Part shown: positions 1 through 5,616 of the stretch, piece after piece
Numbering within the stretch: position 1 is the first letter of the stretch
Layout: each line of letters begins with the position of its first letter
Source: an uncultured Helicobacteraceae bacterium
GTDB taxonomy: Bacteria; Campylobacterota; Campylobacteria; Campylobacterales; Helicobacteraceae
Direction of reading: 5' to 3'
NCBI GenBank assembly: GCA_934728205.1
Contig: CAKVEH010000090.1
Coordinates: 1-5,616, forward strand
DNA: 5,616 nucleotides
The notes under the pieces: generated by a model
What the model saw: the letters and a program-made list of their open reading frames with translations, nothing else
The model's database searches: none
What the model was told of the DNA's origin: nothing
Translations under genes and position numbers: made by a program

Positions 1-755
1 CCCCAAAATATAAATACAAGCGAGTTAAACGCATAACGAATAAGTAGGCTTTTAATCGAGCTTGGAGGATTTCTTAGAATCTGCACGCACCCAAGCGCGC
101 TTAAGATTTGGAGCATACAGGGCAAAAGCAATGTAAGCAAAAACTGCGCATAGTTGCTATTTGAATTATACAGCGGGATAATCTGCGAAAAAATCGGCAT
201 AGCCTTGCTTAGAGCGAGCTTCATATCAGTGTCTTTCACGAGATTCTTAGCGGTGTGTTGCGTTACATCAAGTGTGCCTACTATTTGAGCAAATGCAGAA
301 TTAAGCGACTTGCCGATAAGCACAAATTGTGCATTGTAATACAAAGCAAGTTTTGCGCCCACGCCGAGATTCACATCGCGTTCATAATCTTGTGGAATCA
401 CAGCGAGCGCATAAATTTTTGCCCTTGCTAAATCCTGCTTTGCTTCTAAAATGGAGTGGTATTGTTTGGCGATTTTCATACTCGGTGAGGCGTTAATTTT
501 AAAGATTACTTCAGCACTTGCATTACTTCTGTCTAAATCCACCAAACCAATGGGCAAATCGCGTGGCAAAGAAGAGACAAAAATCGCATAAATAAACCAC
601 CCAATTAAAAGTGGTAACACAAAATAGAGTAAAAACAGCACTTTTCTGCGCGTGAGAAATTTCCAAAGCTGGATAACCTTACGCGTGGCTTGTAGATTTG
701 CTAAGTGATACAACGCACTTTTGCATTGCTCATAATTTGGGATATTTAGACGCAT
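1..755 (-). CDS. ABC-2-type transporter permease, N-terminal 251 residues (runs off window)
   Basis: This is the inner-membrane subunit of the exporter encoded with the adaptor and channel genes just upstream. The frame is open from the ATG at 755-753 to the window edge, giving 251 residues with no stop, so the C-terminal part is missing. A basic cytoplasmic N-terminus of about 38 residues (ending TRRK) precedes a transmembrane helix at about 39-60. The sequence PIGLVDLDRS (68-77) follows at once; this is the typical ABC-2 permease signature after the first helix. A large extracytoplasmic segment (about 61-202) leads to a second helix (about 203-226), and a third begins near 237-251. This matches the YhhJ/YbhS-like class, whose large periplasmic domain works with HlyD-type adaptors; full members are about 370-380 residues. 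It starts 14 bp after the adaptor stop with its own ribosome site. The substrate cannot be read from the sequence. Class is confident; equivalence to H. pylori HP1487 is from memory. Confidence 0.88.
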   Translation of the reverse strand, partial: MRLNIPNYEQCKSALYHLANLQATRKVIQLWKFLTRRKVLFLLYFVLPLLIGWFIYAIFVSSLPRDLPIGLVDLDRSNASAEVIFKINASPSMKIAKQYHSILEAKQDLARAKIYALAVIPQDYERDVNLGVGAKLALYYNAQFVLIGKSLNSAFAQIVGTLDVTQHTAKNLVKDTDMKLALSKAMPIFSQIIPLYNSNSNYAQFLLTLLLPCMLQILSALGCVQILRNPPSSIKSLLIRYAFNSLVFIFW

Positions 756-760
756 TTATA

Positions 761-765
761 TCCTT
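761..765 (-). promoter_or_regulatory. Ribosome binding site of the permease gene
   Basis: On the minus strand AAGGA lies five bases before the ATG at 755-753. It sits in the 14-bp gap after the adaptor stop codon (TGA, 772-770). It supports the chosen start and a shared transcript with the adaptor gene. Confidence 0.75.
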
Positions 766-769
766 AATA

Positions 770-1753
770 TCACTTCATAAGCGTTATGATTGCACTCATT
801 CCCGCACGAAATTCCCCGCTATTTTCTAGCGGTTTTGCTTGGATTTCAAAACTTCGCAAATCATATCCTTTGGAATTAGAGGTTGCGCGCCAAGTGGCAA
901 AATCGCTCATCACCGAAACATAAGTTACTTTAAATTGCATTTCTTTTTGTAATGCTGGTAAAAAAGCACTAAAAGTAGAATCGAGCTTAAAGTCTTGCAA
1001 ATATTCTTCACTAATTGCCAAACGCAACCATACATCGTTGGTATCAGCGAGCATTACCACAGGGAATCCTGTGGGGCTTAGCTCGCCTTCACTGAGTAAA
1101 ATATTTGCCACTTCGCCATCACTTGGTGCGTAGGCTTGAATGTCTTTAATATAAGCCTCTACTTCGCTAAGTTGTCCAGCGGCAGCAATTTCTTTTTGTT
1201 TGGCTGCTTCTTTTGTTTCTTGTGTCGCGCCGTCCATTGCTATTTTGTATTGTTGGAGTGCGGCATTTTCGTTATATTTGGCATTTTGAAATGCCGCATA
1301 GGCCTCGTCTCTTCGTTGCAAACTTGCCACGCCGTTTTTGTATAAGCTTTCAATGCGTTTATAGGTGTTTTCTGTGAGCTCGCGCATTGCTTTGGCACTT
1401 TGATAAATATCTCTAGCTGAAATAATAGTCTCTAGCCTCGCACCCTTGTGCGTTTCCTCTGAAAGGGCTTTGGCAGCTTCGTAGCCAGCTTTTGCTTGGG
1501 TGAGTTTAGCTTCTAACTCGGGGGATTCTATGGTAAAAATCAAATCCCCCTTTTTGACATTATCACCTCTTTTTACCAGCACTGAGCCAATGCGCCCAGC
1601 GACTTTAGAGCTCACTTTGTATTCGCGTGTAGCAATCTGTCCTTGAATCTGATGAGGTTTGGGCGCGTATGCTTTATAAAAGCTAATGATAAGCCAAATA
1701 CATAAAATCGCGCTAATTACGACTACAAAGGCAATTTCAAATTGTTTTTTCAT
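770..1753 (-). CDS. HlyD-family periplasmic adaptor (membrane fusion) protein
   Basis: This 327-residue adaptor would bridge the ABC-2 permease and the TolC-type channel across the periplasm. An N-terminal signal anchor (about 7-27) has no obvious cleavage site, so the protein is probably held in the inner membrane. The first half of the biotinyl-lipoyl domain follows (about 40-78, with VAGRIGSVLVKRGDNVKKGD at 51-70). Next is a long Ala/Glu/Lys-rich helical hairpin (about 78-203), then the second lipoyl half (about 206-235, APSDGEVANILLSEGEL) and a beta-barrel region (about 236-325). The hairpin tip carries R133, L137 and S144, the spacing of the RLS channel-docking motif of AcrA-type adaptors. 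The segment after 285 (FATWRATSNSKGYDLRSFEI) resembles YhiI/YbhG-type adaptors that pair with ABC-2 permeases. The ATG at 1753-1751 lies 9 bp after the channel gene stop and has a strong ribosome site overlapping that stop. Family assignment is strong; the substrate is unknown. Confidence 0.93.
   Translation of the reverse strand: MKKQFEIAFVVVISAILCIWLIISFYKAYAPKPHQIQGQIATREYKVSSKVAGRIGSVLVKRGDNVKKGDLIFTIESPELEAKLTQAKAGYEAAKALSEETHKGARLETIISARDIYQSAKAMRELTENTYKRIESLYKNGVASLQRRDEAYAAFQNAKYNENAALQQYKIAMDGATQETKEAAKQKEIAAAGQLSEVEAYIKDIQAYAPSDGEVANILLSEGELSPTGFPVVMLADTNDVWLRLAISEEYLQDFKLDSTFSAFLPALQKEMQFKVTYVSVMSDFATWRATSNSKGYDLRSFEIQAKPLENSGEFRAGMSAIITLMK
1520..1555 (+). terminator. Terminator-like hairpin plus T-run, antisense within the adaptor gene
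   Basis: On the plus strand, GGGGGATT (1520-1527) and AATCCCCC (1543-1550) form a perfect 8-bp stem with a 15-base loop. TTTTT (1551-1555) follows directly. This has the form of an intrinsic terminator, but for antisense transcription, because the adaptor gene runs on the minus strand. The bases also encode the first lipoyl half (Lys-Lys-Gly-Asp to Glu-Ser-Pro), so coding chance is a real alternative. Confidence 0.25.
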
Positions 1754-1758
1754 TCTAA

Positions 1759-1764
1759 CTCCTT
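1759..1764 (-). promoter_or_regulatory. Ribosome binding site of the adaptor gene, overlapping the channel-gene stop
   Basis: The minus strand reads TAAGGAG, so the channel-gene stop TAA (1765-1763) forms part of the AAGGAG site. A five-base spacer leads to the adaptor ATG at 1753. This suggests translational coupling, keeping adaptor and channel in step. Confidence 0.85.
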
Positions 1765-3157
1765 ATTGTTGGTATTGCCAAAAACTCTCAATTTCATCAC
1801 TTAGGGCAAGTAATTTTGCAAGCGCAACAATGGCTTTATAAGCAATCATTTTTTGCTCTATAAGTGCGCTTTGCAAGCTATTTTGTGCATCAATTACCTG
1901 TGTGCTTGTAGCTAAACCTTGCTTAAAGGCGATTTGTTGGAGTTTTAGATTCTCTTTTGCAAGTGCGACTGAGGAAACAAGGCTTTCGTATTCCTCTCGT
2001 GCGTATATTGCTTCTTTGTAAGTGCGCCTCACAAGCAGGCTTAAATCCTTAGTGGCTTGGGTTTTGAGTGATTGCACTTCAAGTTCACCTAACTTGGCAG
2101 CTTGATACCTTTGCAATCTCCCTTTTGGTGTGATGATTGGCACGCTTACGCCAATGCCTACATACCACGAGGGAATGGCTTTTATCATTAGAGAATCTTT
2201 ATGATTTGTCCAAATATAACTTCCCATTCCAACCACTTGGGGCATAAACTTTGAAAACTCAATGCTTGTGAGTTGCTGCGCGCTTTGGAGCTTTAAATCA
2301 GGTGATTGGAGGGCTGGATAGCTCGCAAGTGTTTTTTGCACATAATATTCCTCATTTTGAAGTTTTTTGTTTGAGAGTTCAAGTGTTGAAGTGGGCGTAA
2401 CTTCATCTTTACCTAGCGCAGTTTGCAAGGCTAAGTCTGCACTTTCATACGAGTTTTTGGCTTCTTTTAAGCGATTAGCATTTCTATCGCTCGCTACTTG
2501 ACTTGCAAGCACTTCTAACCGAGCTATTTGCCCGCTTTTTTGTAATCCCAACGCATTTTGGTAATGCAAATTTGAGGCTTCATAATTTTGAGCTAACACA
2601 TCGACTAAATCCTTTGCCAACACATCACCATAATATACACTTATAAGCTCTTCAAAGGTTGCAAGCTTTTTTAATCGTAGCATTTCATTGGCGTCTTTTT
2701 TAGCGATTTGTGCGAGTTTCACACCAGAATGACGCAAACCGCCCGTATAAATAGGATAGATAATATTTAATGCACCTAGCATTACATCGCGTTCTAATAG
2801 TGTAACAGGCTTAAGACCACTAAGTGGTGGGAGTTGCCCTGCGTTTGGAGAGATAAATTGATGCTTTTTAACATCATCAAAGTAAAAATAAGCAACTGTA
2901 AAGTTGATTTCAGGGAGGTAGCTTAATTTCGCACCAAGAGCAAGTTCATCGGCGCGTTGCAGCCCATAACGCTGTGCTTTTAGACCATCGTTATTTTGCA
3001 CTACGATGTCCCAAGCACTCTTTATGCTAAGGGTATTTGGAGCGTTTTGATAGGAATTTGTTTTTGACAAAGAATCCATATCTACACTATCTTGCCCCAA
3101 AGCTACCGCGCAAAAAACCGCATTTAGAAAAAACGCAATTAAGTAGCGAAACAACAT
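1763..3157 (-). CDS. TolC-family outer-membrane efflux channel protein
   Basis: This 464-residue protein is the outer-membrane exit duct of the exporter. A signal peptide (about 1-21, hydrophobic core and probable cleavage after ALG) shows export. The mature part has the two-repeat outer-membrane efflux fold. Repeat one spans about 45-250, with strand segment LSYLPEINFTVAY (78-90), INIIYPIYTGG-like strand at 131-140, and tip motif SGQIARLEV (208-216). Repeat two spans about 275-455, with the equivalent strand KFMPQVVGMGSYIW (303-316), VSVPIITPKGRL (337-348) and tip motif KQGLATSTQVIDAQ (412-425). Length is normal for the family (about 420-500). The ATG at 3157-3155 has a good AAGGAG site six bases upstream. 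It is the first gene of the three-gene exporter cluster. The lipobox test fails at Cys16, so it does not look lipid-anchored. It resembles H. pylori HP1489 in position and class, from memory. Confidence 0.93.
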   Translation of the reverse strand: MLFRYLIAFFLNAVFCAVALGQDSVDMDSLSKTNSYQNAPNTLSIKSAWDIVVQNNDGLKAQRYGLQRADELALGAKLSYLPEINFTVAYFYFDDVKKHQFISPNAGQLPPLSGLKPVTLLERDVMLGALNIIYPIYTGGLRHSGVKLAQIAKKDANEMLRLKKLATFEELISVYYGDVLAKDLVDVLAQNYEASNLHYQNALGLQKSGQIARLEVLASQVASDRNANRLKEAKNSYESADLALQTALGKDEVTPTSTLELSNKKLQNEEYYVQKTLASYPALQSPDLKLQSAQQLTSIEFSKFMPQVVGMGSYIWTNHKDSLMIKAIPSWYVGIGVSVPIITPKGRLQRYQAAKLGELEVQSLKTQATKDLSLLVRRTYKEAIYAREEYESLVSSVALAKENLKLQQIAFKQGLATSTQVIDAQNSLQSALIEQKMIAYKAIVALAKLLALSDEIESFWQYQQ

Positions 3158-3163
3158 TTTGCA

Positions 3164-3169
3164 CTCCTT
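3164..3169 (-). promoter_or_regulatory. Ribosome binding site of the TolC-family gene
   Basis: A full AAGGAG on the minus strand, six bases before the ATG at 3157-3155, fixes this start. Confidence 0.88.
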
Positions 3170-3179
3170 GTTAATAAGT

Positions 3180-3204
3180 ATTTTATTTTATTTAAAGTTT
3201 TATA
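3180..3204 (-). promoter_or_regulatory. Candidate promoter for the exporter operon (AT-rich -10 elements)
   Basis: The 53-bp gap before the channel gene is almost pure A/T. On the minus strand it offers TATAAA (3204-3199) and two overlapping TAAAAT words (3190-3185 and 3185-3180) as possible -10 elements. These would give leaders of roughly 35 or 16-20 bases. Campylobacterota housekeeping promoters rely on an extended AT-rich -10 and often lack a clear -35, so this is compatible. AT-rich intergenic DNA yields such words by chance, so transcription from the upstream gene remains possible. Confidence 0.45.
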
Positions 3205-3211
3205 AAACTTT
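3194..3211. repeat. Perfect 18-bp palindrome, candidate operator
   Basis: AAAGTTTTATAAAACTTT is its own reverse complement over all 18 bases. It begins inside the stop codon of the DUF4105 gene (TAA, 3213-3211) and covers the candidate -10 TATAAA. That placement suits a dimeric repressor operator controlling the exporter genes. As an RNA hairpin it would be weak, with one G-C pair and almost no loop, and no long U-run follows, so a terminator is less likely. No regulator gene is visible in the window. Confidence 0.5.
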
Positions 3212-5196
3212 TAGAAATATGCTCTTATTCCTACATTTAAAGCACTTCTTGTTACAAAAGGCAAAAAATTTTGTTCCAAAGAAGCAAAGATTCCAAAATT
3301 ATGTGCAAGGTTTGCACTTGCTGTGGCATTGAGATAATGCCCAAAAGTGTGCAAATTGTATGCTTTAAATTTATATTCCGCGCTCAGTTTCCACCACGAA
3401 TCATTTGAGAGTGAGAATCCAAGCACATTGGAGAGCAAAAAATCTCCCCTATTATACCTATCAAGGTAAAAAGTCGGCTCAAGCAAGTAATACACAAAGC
3501 TGTATTGCGAGATTCCCACGCTTGCTCCACCGCCAAACATAGCGTAGTAACGCAAATTTGAATGTAAGAACTGGCGCGAGAATCCTGTCTCTAACCGATA
3601 AGAAAATGGTGTGAAAAATTTGCTTATATTCCCAAAAGAAGCAAGAGATAAAATCGTTGCATTATGTAGATATATATTACTTTGAGGCGTGATTTGTAAA
3701 TGCGCGTTTGCCTTTAAAAACTCAATTTGAGCAACTTTAAGATAACCCTTATCATTGTCGCTAATATCGTGGTAAGTAAGGCGAAAATCAATCGCAATGC
3801 CTTGCGAGAGTGCCTTATGAGAATCTGTGGCATTGGCAAGGTAGTAGCTCGGAGAGATTCTTAGGCTTTGATTTGCTTGTAGTGGTGAGGCTGGAGCGGG
3901 TGGAGTGAGTGTGGGGCTTTCCCCGATTGTGGCGCGTGCTTTGGCGAGATTATGTGTGATTTGCGTGTAGTCCTCGTGTTCTAGCTTGCCTTTCATATAG
4001 CGATATTCGCTCATTTCGATACTAGATTCTAAAATGTATTGTTTTTGATGGAGGCTCAGCGTATCATTGTCTAACACTTCGCTAGCTTGTAATGTGCCTT
4101 TGGCAAGTTTTTTTGCTTTTCTCACATCGCTTATGGTCATTTGTTTTTCGTATTCTAAGATTTTAGCGCGCTTTGATGGGCGATAAATCTCATTGCGCAT
4201 AAGCCCCGCATTTGCAATGACAAAGAGTGTCTCAGGGGGGATTACTTGATAGATGAATTTTTTGCGCAATTCTAAACTCGGGCGTGCAACTTCTAAAAGC
4301 CATAAAATATTATACGAGCAGTTTTCATCAAAGAAATAGTAATACGACCACGAATCGCCAAGCTCCCAAATGTGCCGATACATTTGCGCGACTTCCTCTT
4401 TGCTTAAATTTAAATCAAACTCCCAAATATCGCGACTTTCACTATCCACATATTCTTTGACCTTATCATAATAGGGTAAAATAGAGTAGCTTCCCGGATA
4501 CATTCCAAGCAATCCCTTAAATGCAAACGCAAAGCCATTTTCCACATTTTCATCCGCGTTAGCTTGATAGTTAATCGCAAAGGATAATAAGCGCGAGTCA
4601 AAACCAGAATTAAGCAATAAAAATGTATGCCCAAACATCGAAGCAGGTGAGTTGATATGCGCAGATGGGAAAATAAGTGTCGCGCTTATGGGATTGACAT
4701 ATTCTCTCATTGTGTGGAATTCTTCGCATTGCAGTGCGGGGAGATTCTCAAAATGCAAAAGAGAATCTAAATAATAACAGCGCGCGGGGAAACGACAAAT
4801 CGCGTGGTAATCCTCTTTGGCACTTGAGCGTTTTGGCAATGAAGTAACAGCGGCATCAAGCAAAGTATTGGCTTTAGAGACTTTTTCCTCGAAGTCTTTA
4901 GGCACTGCTACGGATTCTACACTTTGATAAAAACCCTCAATAGTGGCAAGCAGTTCAGCTTTAGAATCTTTATTGCCCTGTGGTGCAAGGAAAAAATTTG
5001 GCGAGTCTATTTCACTTTTGCTCTTACGCCAAAAGCCAAAAAAGTTTCCAAAATGCAATAAATCAAGCCATTGTTTAGATGTATAAATCTCTAACTCTAG
5101 GGCTTTTTGTTTGGCTTTTGCAAGAGAATCTAGCTCATTGGCATTTAAAAATATAAAAGTGATAAGAGAAAATAGAAGTGATGTAAAAATTCGCAT
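3211..5196 (-). CDS. DUF4105 (Lnb N-terminal domain) protein with C-terminal outer-membrane beta-barrel
   Basis: This 661-residue envelope protein begins with a signal peptide (about 1-19, cleavage likely after LNA). A helical N-terminal region (20-130) leads to CRFPARCYYL (134-143) and the DUF4105 core (about 150-345). The core contains NSPASMFGHTFLLL (182-195), FAINYQA (206-212), GLLGMYPGSY (228-237) and FFDENCSYNILWLLE (288-302). H190 and C293 are the likely catalytic or key conserved residues. A helical stretch (350-425) and a Pro-rich linker (427-439) precede about 220 residues of alternating polar/aromatic strands ending in Phe661, as in outer-membrane barrels. I recall the Pfam name coming from Lnb, a Bacteroides lipoprotein N-acyltransferase; the activity of this barrel-bearing form is unknown to me. 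The frame is closed by TAG at 5214-5212, only six codons before the ATG, so the start is secure, although no good Shine-Dalgarno is present. Its neighbour upstream is the DUF3015 gene. Confidence 0.85.
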   Translation of the reverse strand: MRIFTSLLFSLITFIFLNANELDSLAKAKQKALELEIYTSKQWLDLLHFGNFFGFWRKSKSEIDSPNFFLAPQGNKDSKAELLATIEGFYQSVESVAVPKDFEEKVSKANTLLDAAVTSLPKRSSAKEDYHAICRFPARCYYLDSLLHFENLPALQCEEFHTMREYVNPISATLIFPSAHINSPASMFGHTFLLLNSGFDSRLLSFAINYQANADENVENGFAFAFKGLLGMYPGSYSILPYYDKVKEYVDSESRDIWEFDLNLSKEEVAQMYRHIWELGDSWSYYYFFDENCSYNILWLLEVARPSLELRKKFIYQVIPPETLFVIANAGLMRNEIYRPSKRAKILEYEKQMTISDVRKAKKLAKGTLQASEVLDNDTLSLHQKQYILESSIEMSEYRYMKGKLEHEDYTQITHNLAKARATIGESPTLTPPAPASPLQANQSLRISPSYYLANATDSHKALSQGIAIDFRLTYHDISDNDKGYLKVAQIEFLKANAHLQITPQSNIYLHNATILSLASFGNISKFFTPFSYRLETGFSRQFLHSNLRYYAMFGGGASVGISQYSFVYYLLEPTFYLDRYNRGDFLLSNVLGFSLSNDSWWKLSAEYKFKAYNLHTFGHYLNATASANLAHNFGIFASLEQNFLPFVTRSALNVGIRAYF

Positions 5197-5205
5197 ACAA
5201 TCTAT

Positions 5206-5241
5206 GTGTCTCTAGCTTGCTTTAAAGACAAACTAGAGCAC
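5206..5241 (-). other. Imperfect RNA hairpin between the DUF3015 and DUF4105 genes
   Basis: On the minus strand CTCTAGTTTG (5238-5229) pairs with CAAGCTAGAG (5219-5210), ten pairs including one G-U, around a nine-base loop. The stem extends by GTG/CAC (5241-5239 and 5208-5206) past a single bulged base. The G-U pair forms only in the minus-strand transcript, fitting a role in that RNA. No U-run follows, so it is not a classic intrinsic terminator. It may act as an attenuator, an RNA-processing site or a 3' stabiliser of the upstream message. Its 3' arm holds the only purine-rich stretch (AGAGA) before the DUF4105 start. Confidence 0.5.
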
Positions 5242-5248
5242 GAAAGTC

Positions 5249-5616
5249 TTAGAGTGCATTCACACCGCTAAGCACATCTGCCATTTGAGCATCTTTGCTC
5301 GCATAGAGTTTATGGTAGTTTTCTTGTAAAGCAAGTTTAAACTCTTGCTTTTGCTCGACACCTAAGAGCTCAACCAAAGTATCTAGTGATTCTCCCTTGC
5401 CTTGAGCGATTTCTTTAGAGAGAGTATCCATATTTGAAGCGACAAACTCTTGAGTTCTGCTATCCATTACAAGACCTTCCCATTTACAACCAGAAGTCCC
5501 TGAAGTGATACCAAAAGTTTGATTCAACAAAGTAGCGTTTGTTGTAATTTGCAAAAGATTCCATACTAACCCTTGCTTATCAATCAAATAGCTTCCAAGA
5601 CCACAACCTACATTGC
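5249..5616 (-). CDS. DUF3015-family periplasmic protein, C-terminal 121 residues (start outside window)
   Basis: The frame is open from the window edge to the TAA at 5251-5249. The visible residues begin NVGCGLGSY and continue with a TTNATLLNQTFGITSGTSGC block (24-43, counted from the first full codon), which is the DUF3015 signature: a GCGLGS motif, then TTN and GITSGTSGC. The two cysteines (C4 and C43) may form a disulfide. The C-terminal half (about 50-121) is helical and charged. The first possible initiator in view is a TTG at 5587-5585, but it falls inside the conserved motif region (GSYLID), so the true start and an expected signal peptide must lie beyond 5616. Family members are small exported proteins of unknown function, roughly 150 residues. 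It lies 52 bp upstream of the DUF4105 gene on the same strand, suggesting joint expression. Family call is confident; function is unknown. Confidence 0.82.
   Translation of the reverse strand, partial: NVGCGLGSYLIDKQGLVWNLLQITTNATLLNQTFGITSGTSGCKWEGLVMDSRTQEFVASNMDTLSKEIAQGKGESLDTLVELLGVEQKQEFKLALQENYHKLYASKDAQMADVLSGVNAL

Noticed and set aside
1136..1345. Plus-strand open frame of 69 codons
   Set aside because: It lies antisense inside the adaptor coiled-coil region. Its Cys/Phe-rich translation is typical of the reverse strand of Ala/Lys/Glu codons, and it has no ribosome site or family resemblance.
2816..2828. Small inverted repeat ACCAC-TAA-GTGGT
   Set aside because: It is only five pairs with a three-base loop, lies inside the channel coding sequence, and has no adjoining T-run or regulatory context.
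3094..3157. Possible lipobox at Cys16 of the TolC-family protein
   Set aside because: The residues before it are A-V-F-C. Phe at the -1 position does not fit the L-[ASTVI]-[GAS]-C consensus, and a normal signal peptidase I site follows at about residue 21.
4235..4240. Run of six G (C on the coding strand) as a phase-variation tract in the DUF4105 gene
   Set aside because: Phase-variable tracts in this group are usually eight or more; six is short, and the frame is intact on both sides.
4410..4634. Minus-strand open frame of 74 codons in another frame
   Set aside because: It lies wholly inside the DUF4105 gene, over its conserved core (including FAINYQA and GLLGMYPG), which fixes the real frame.
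5585..5587. TTG as the start of the DUF3015 gene
   Set aside because: The frame continues upstream through NVGCGLGSY, part of the family's conserved N-terminal motif, and a start here would leave no signal peptide. The gene is simply cut by the window edge.

Overview
The window reads as an enterohepatic-type Helicobacter, or a close relative in the Campylobacterota. The supports are an AT-leaning composition, very short gene spacings, AAGGAG-type ribosome sites, and a TolC / HlyD / ABC-2 permease gene order that I recall from Helicobacter pylori (HP1489-HP1488-HP1487 region). The genus is inferred from family resemblance, not from a search. All recognised genes lie on the minus strand, so transcription runs from high to low coordinates.

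In transcription order: (1) 5616-5249, the C-terminal part of a small DUF3015-type periplasmic protein whose start lies outside the window. (2) A 52-bp gap with a strong imperfect hairpin (5206-5241). (3) 5196-3211, a 661-residue exported protein with a DUF4105 ('Lnb N-terminal periplasmic') domain, a proline-rich linker and a probable C-terminal outer-membrane beta-barrel. (4) A very AT-rich 53-bp gap with a perfect 18-bp palindrome that overlaps a possible -10 element. (5) 3157-1763, a TolC-family outer-membrane efflux protein. (6) 1753-770, a HlyD-family periplasmic adaptor. (7) 755-1, the first 251 residues of an ABC-2-type inner-membrane permease, cut by the window edge. No gap exceeds about 55 bp, and I find no RNA gene, CRISPR array or insertion sequence.

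Genes 5-7 form a compact tripartite export operon spanning the envelope: permease in the inner membrane, HlyD-type adaptor across the periplasm, and TolC-type channel in the outer membrane. The adaptor carries the R-x3-L-x6-S signature of channel-docking hairpins, and the channel has the matching helical-tip motifs. No ATPase is visible; one would be expected beyond position 1, fused to another subunit, or encoded elsewhere.

Genes 1-2 look like a separate envelope pair: a small two-cysteine periplasmic protein followed by an outer-membrane-anchored protein with a candidate His/Cys active site. The least understood part of the window is this pair and its possible co-expression with the exporter. 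The AT-rich palindrome upstream of the exporter genes is the most plausible control point.
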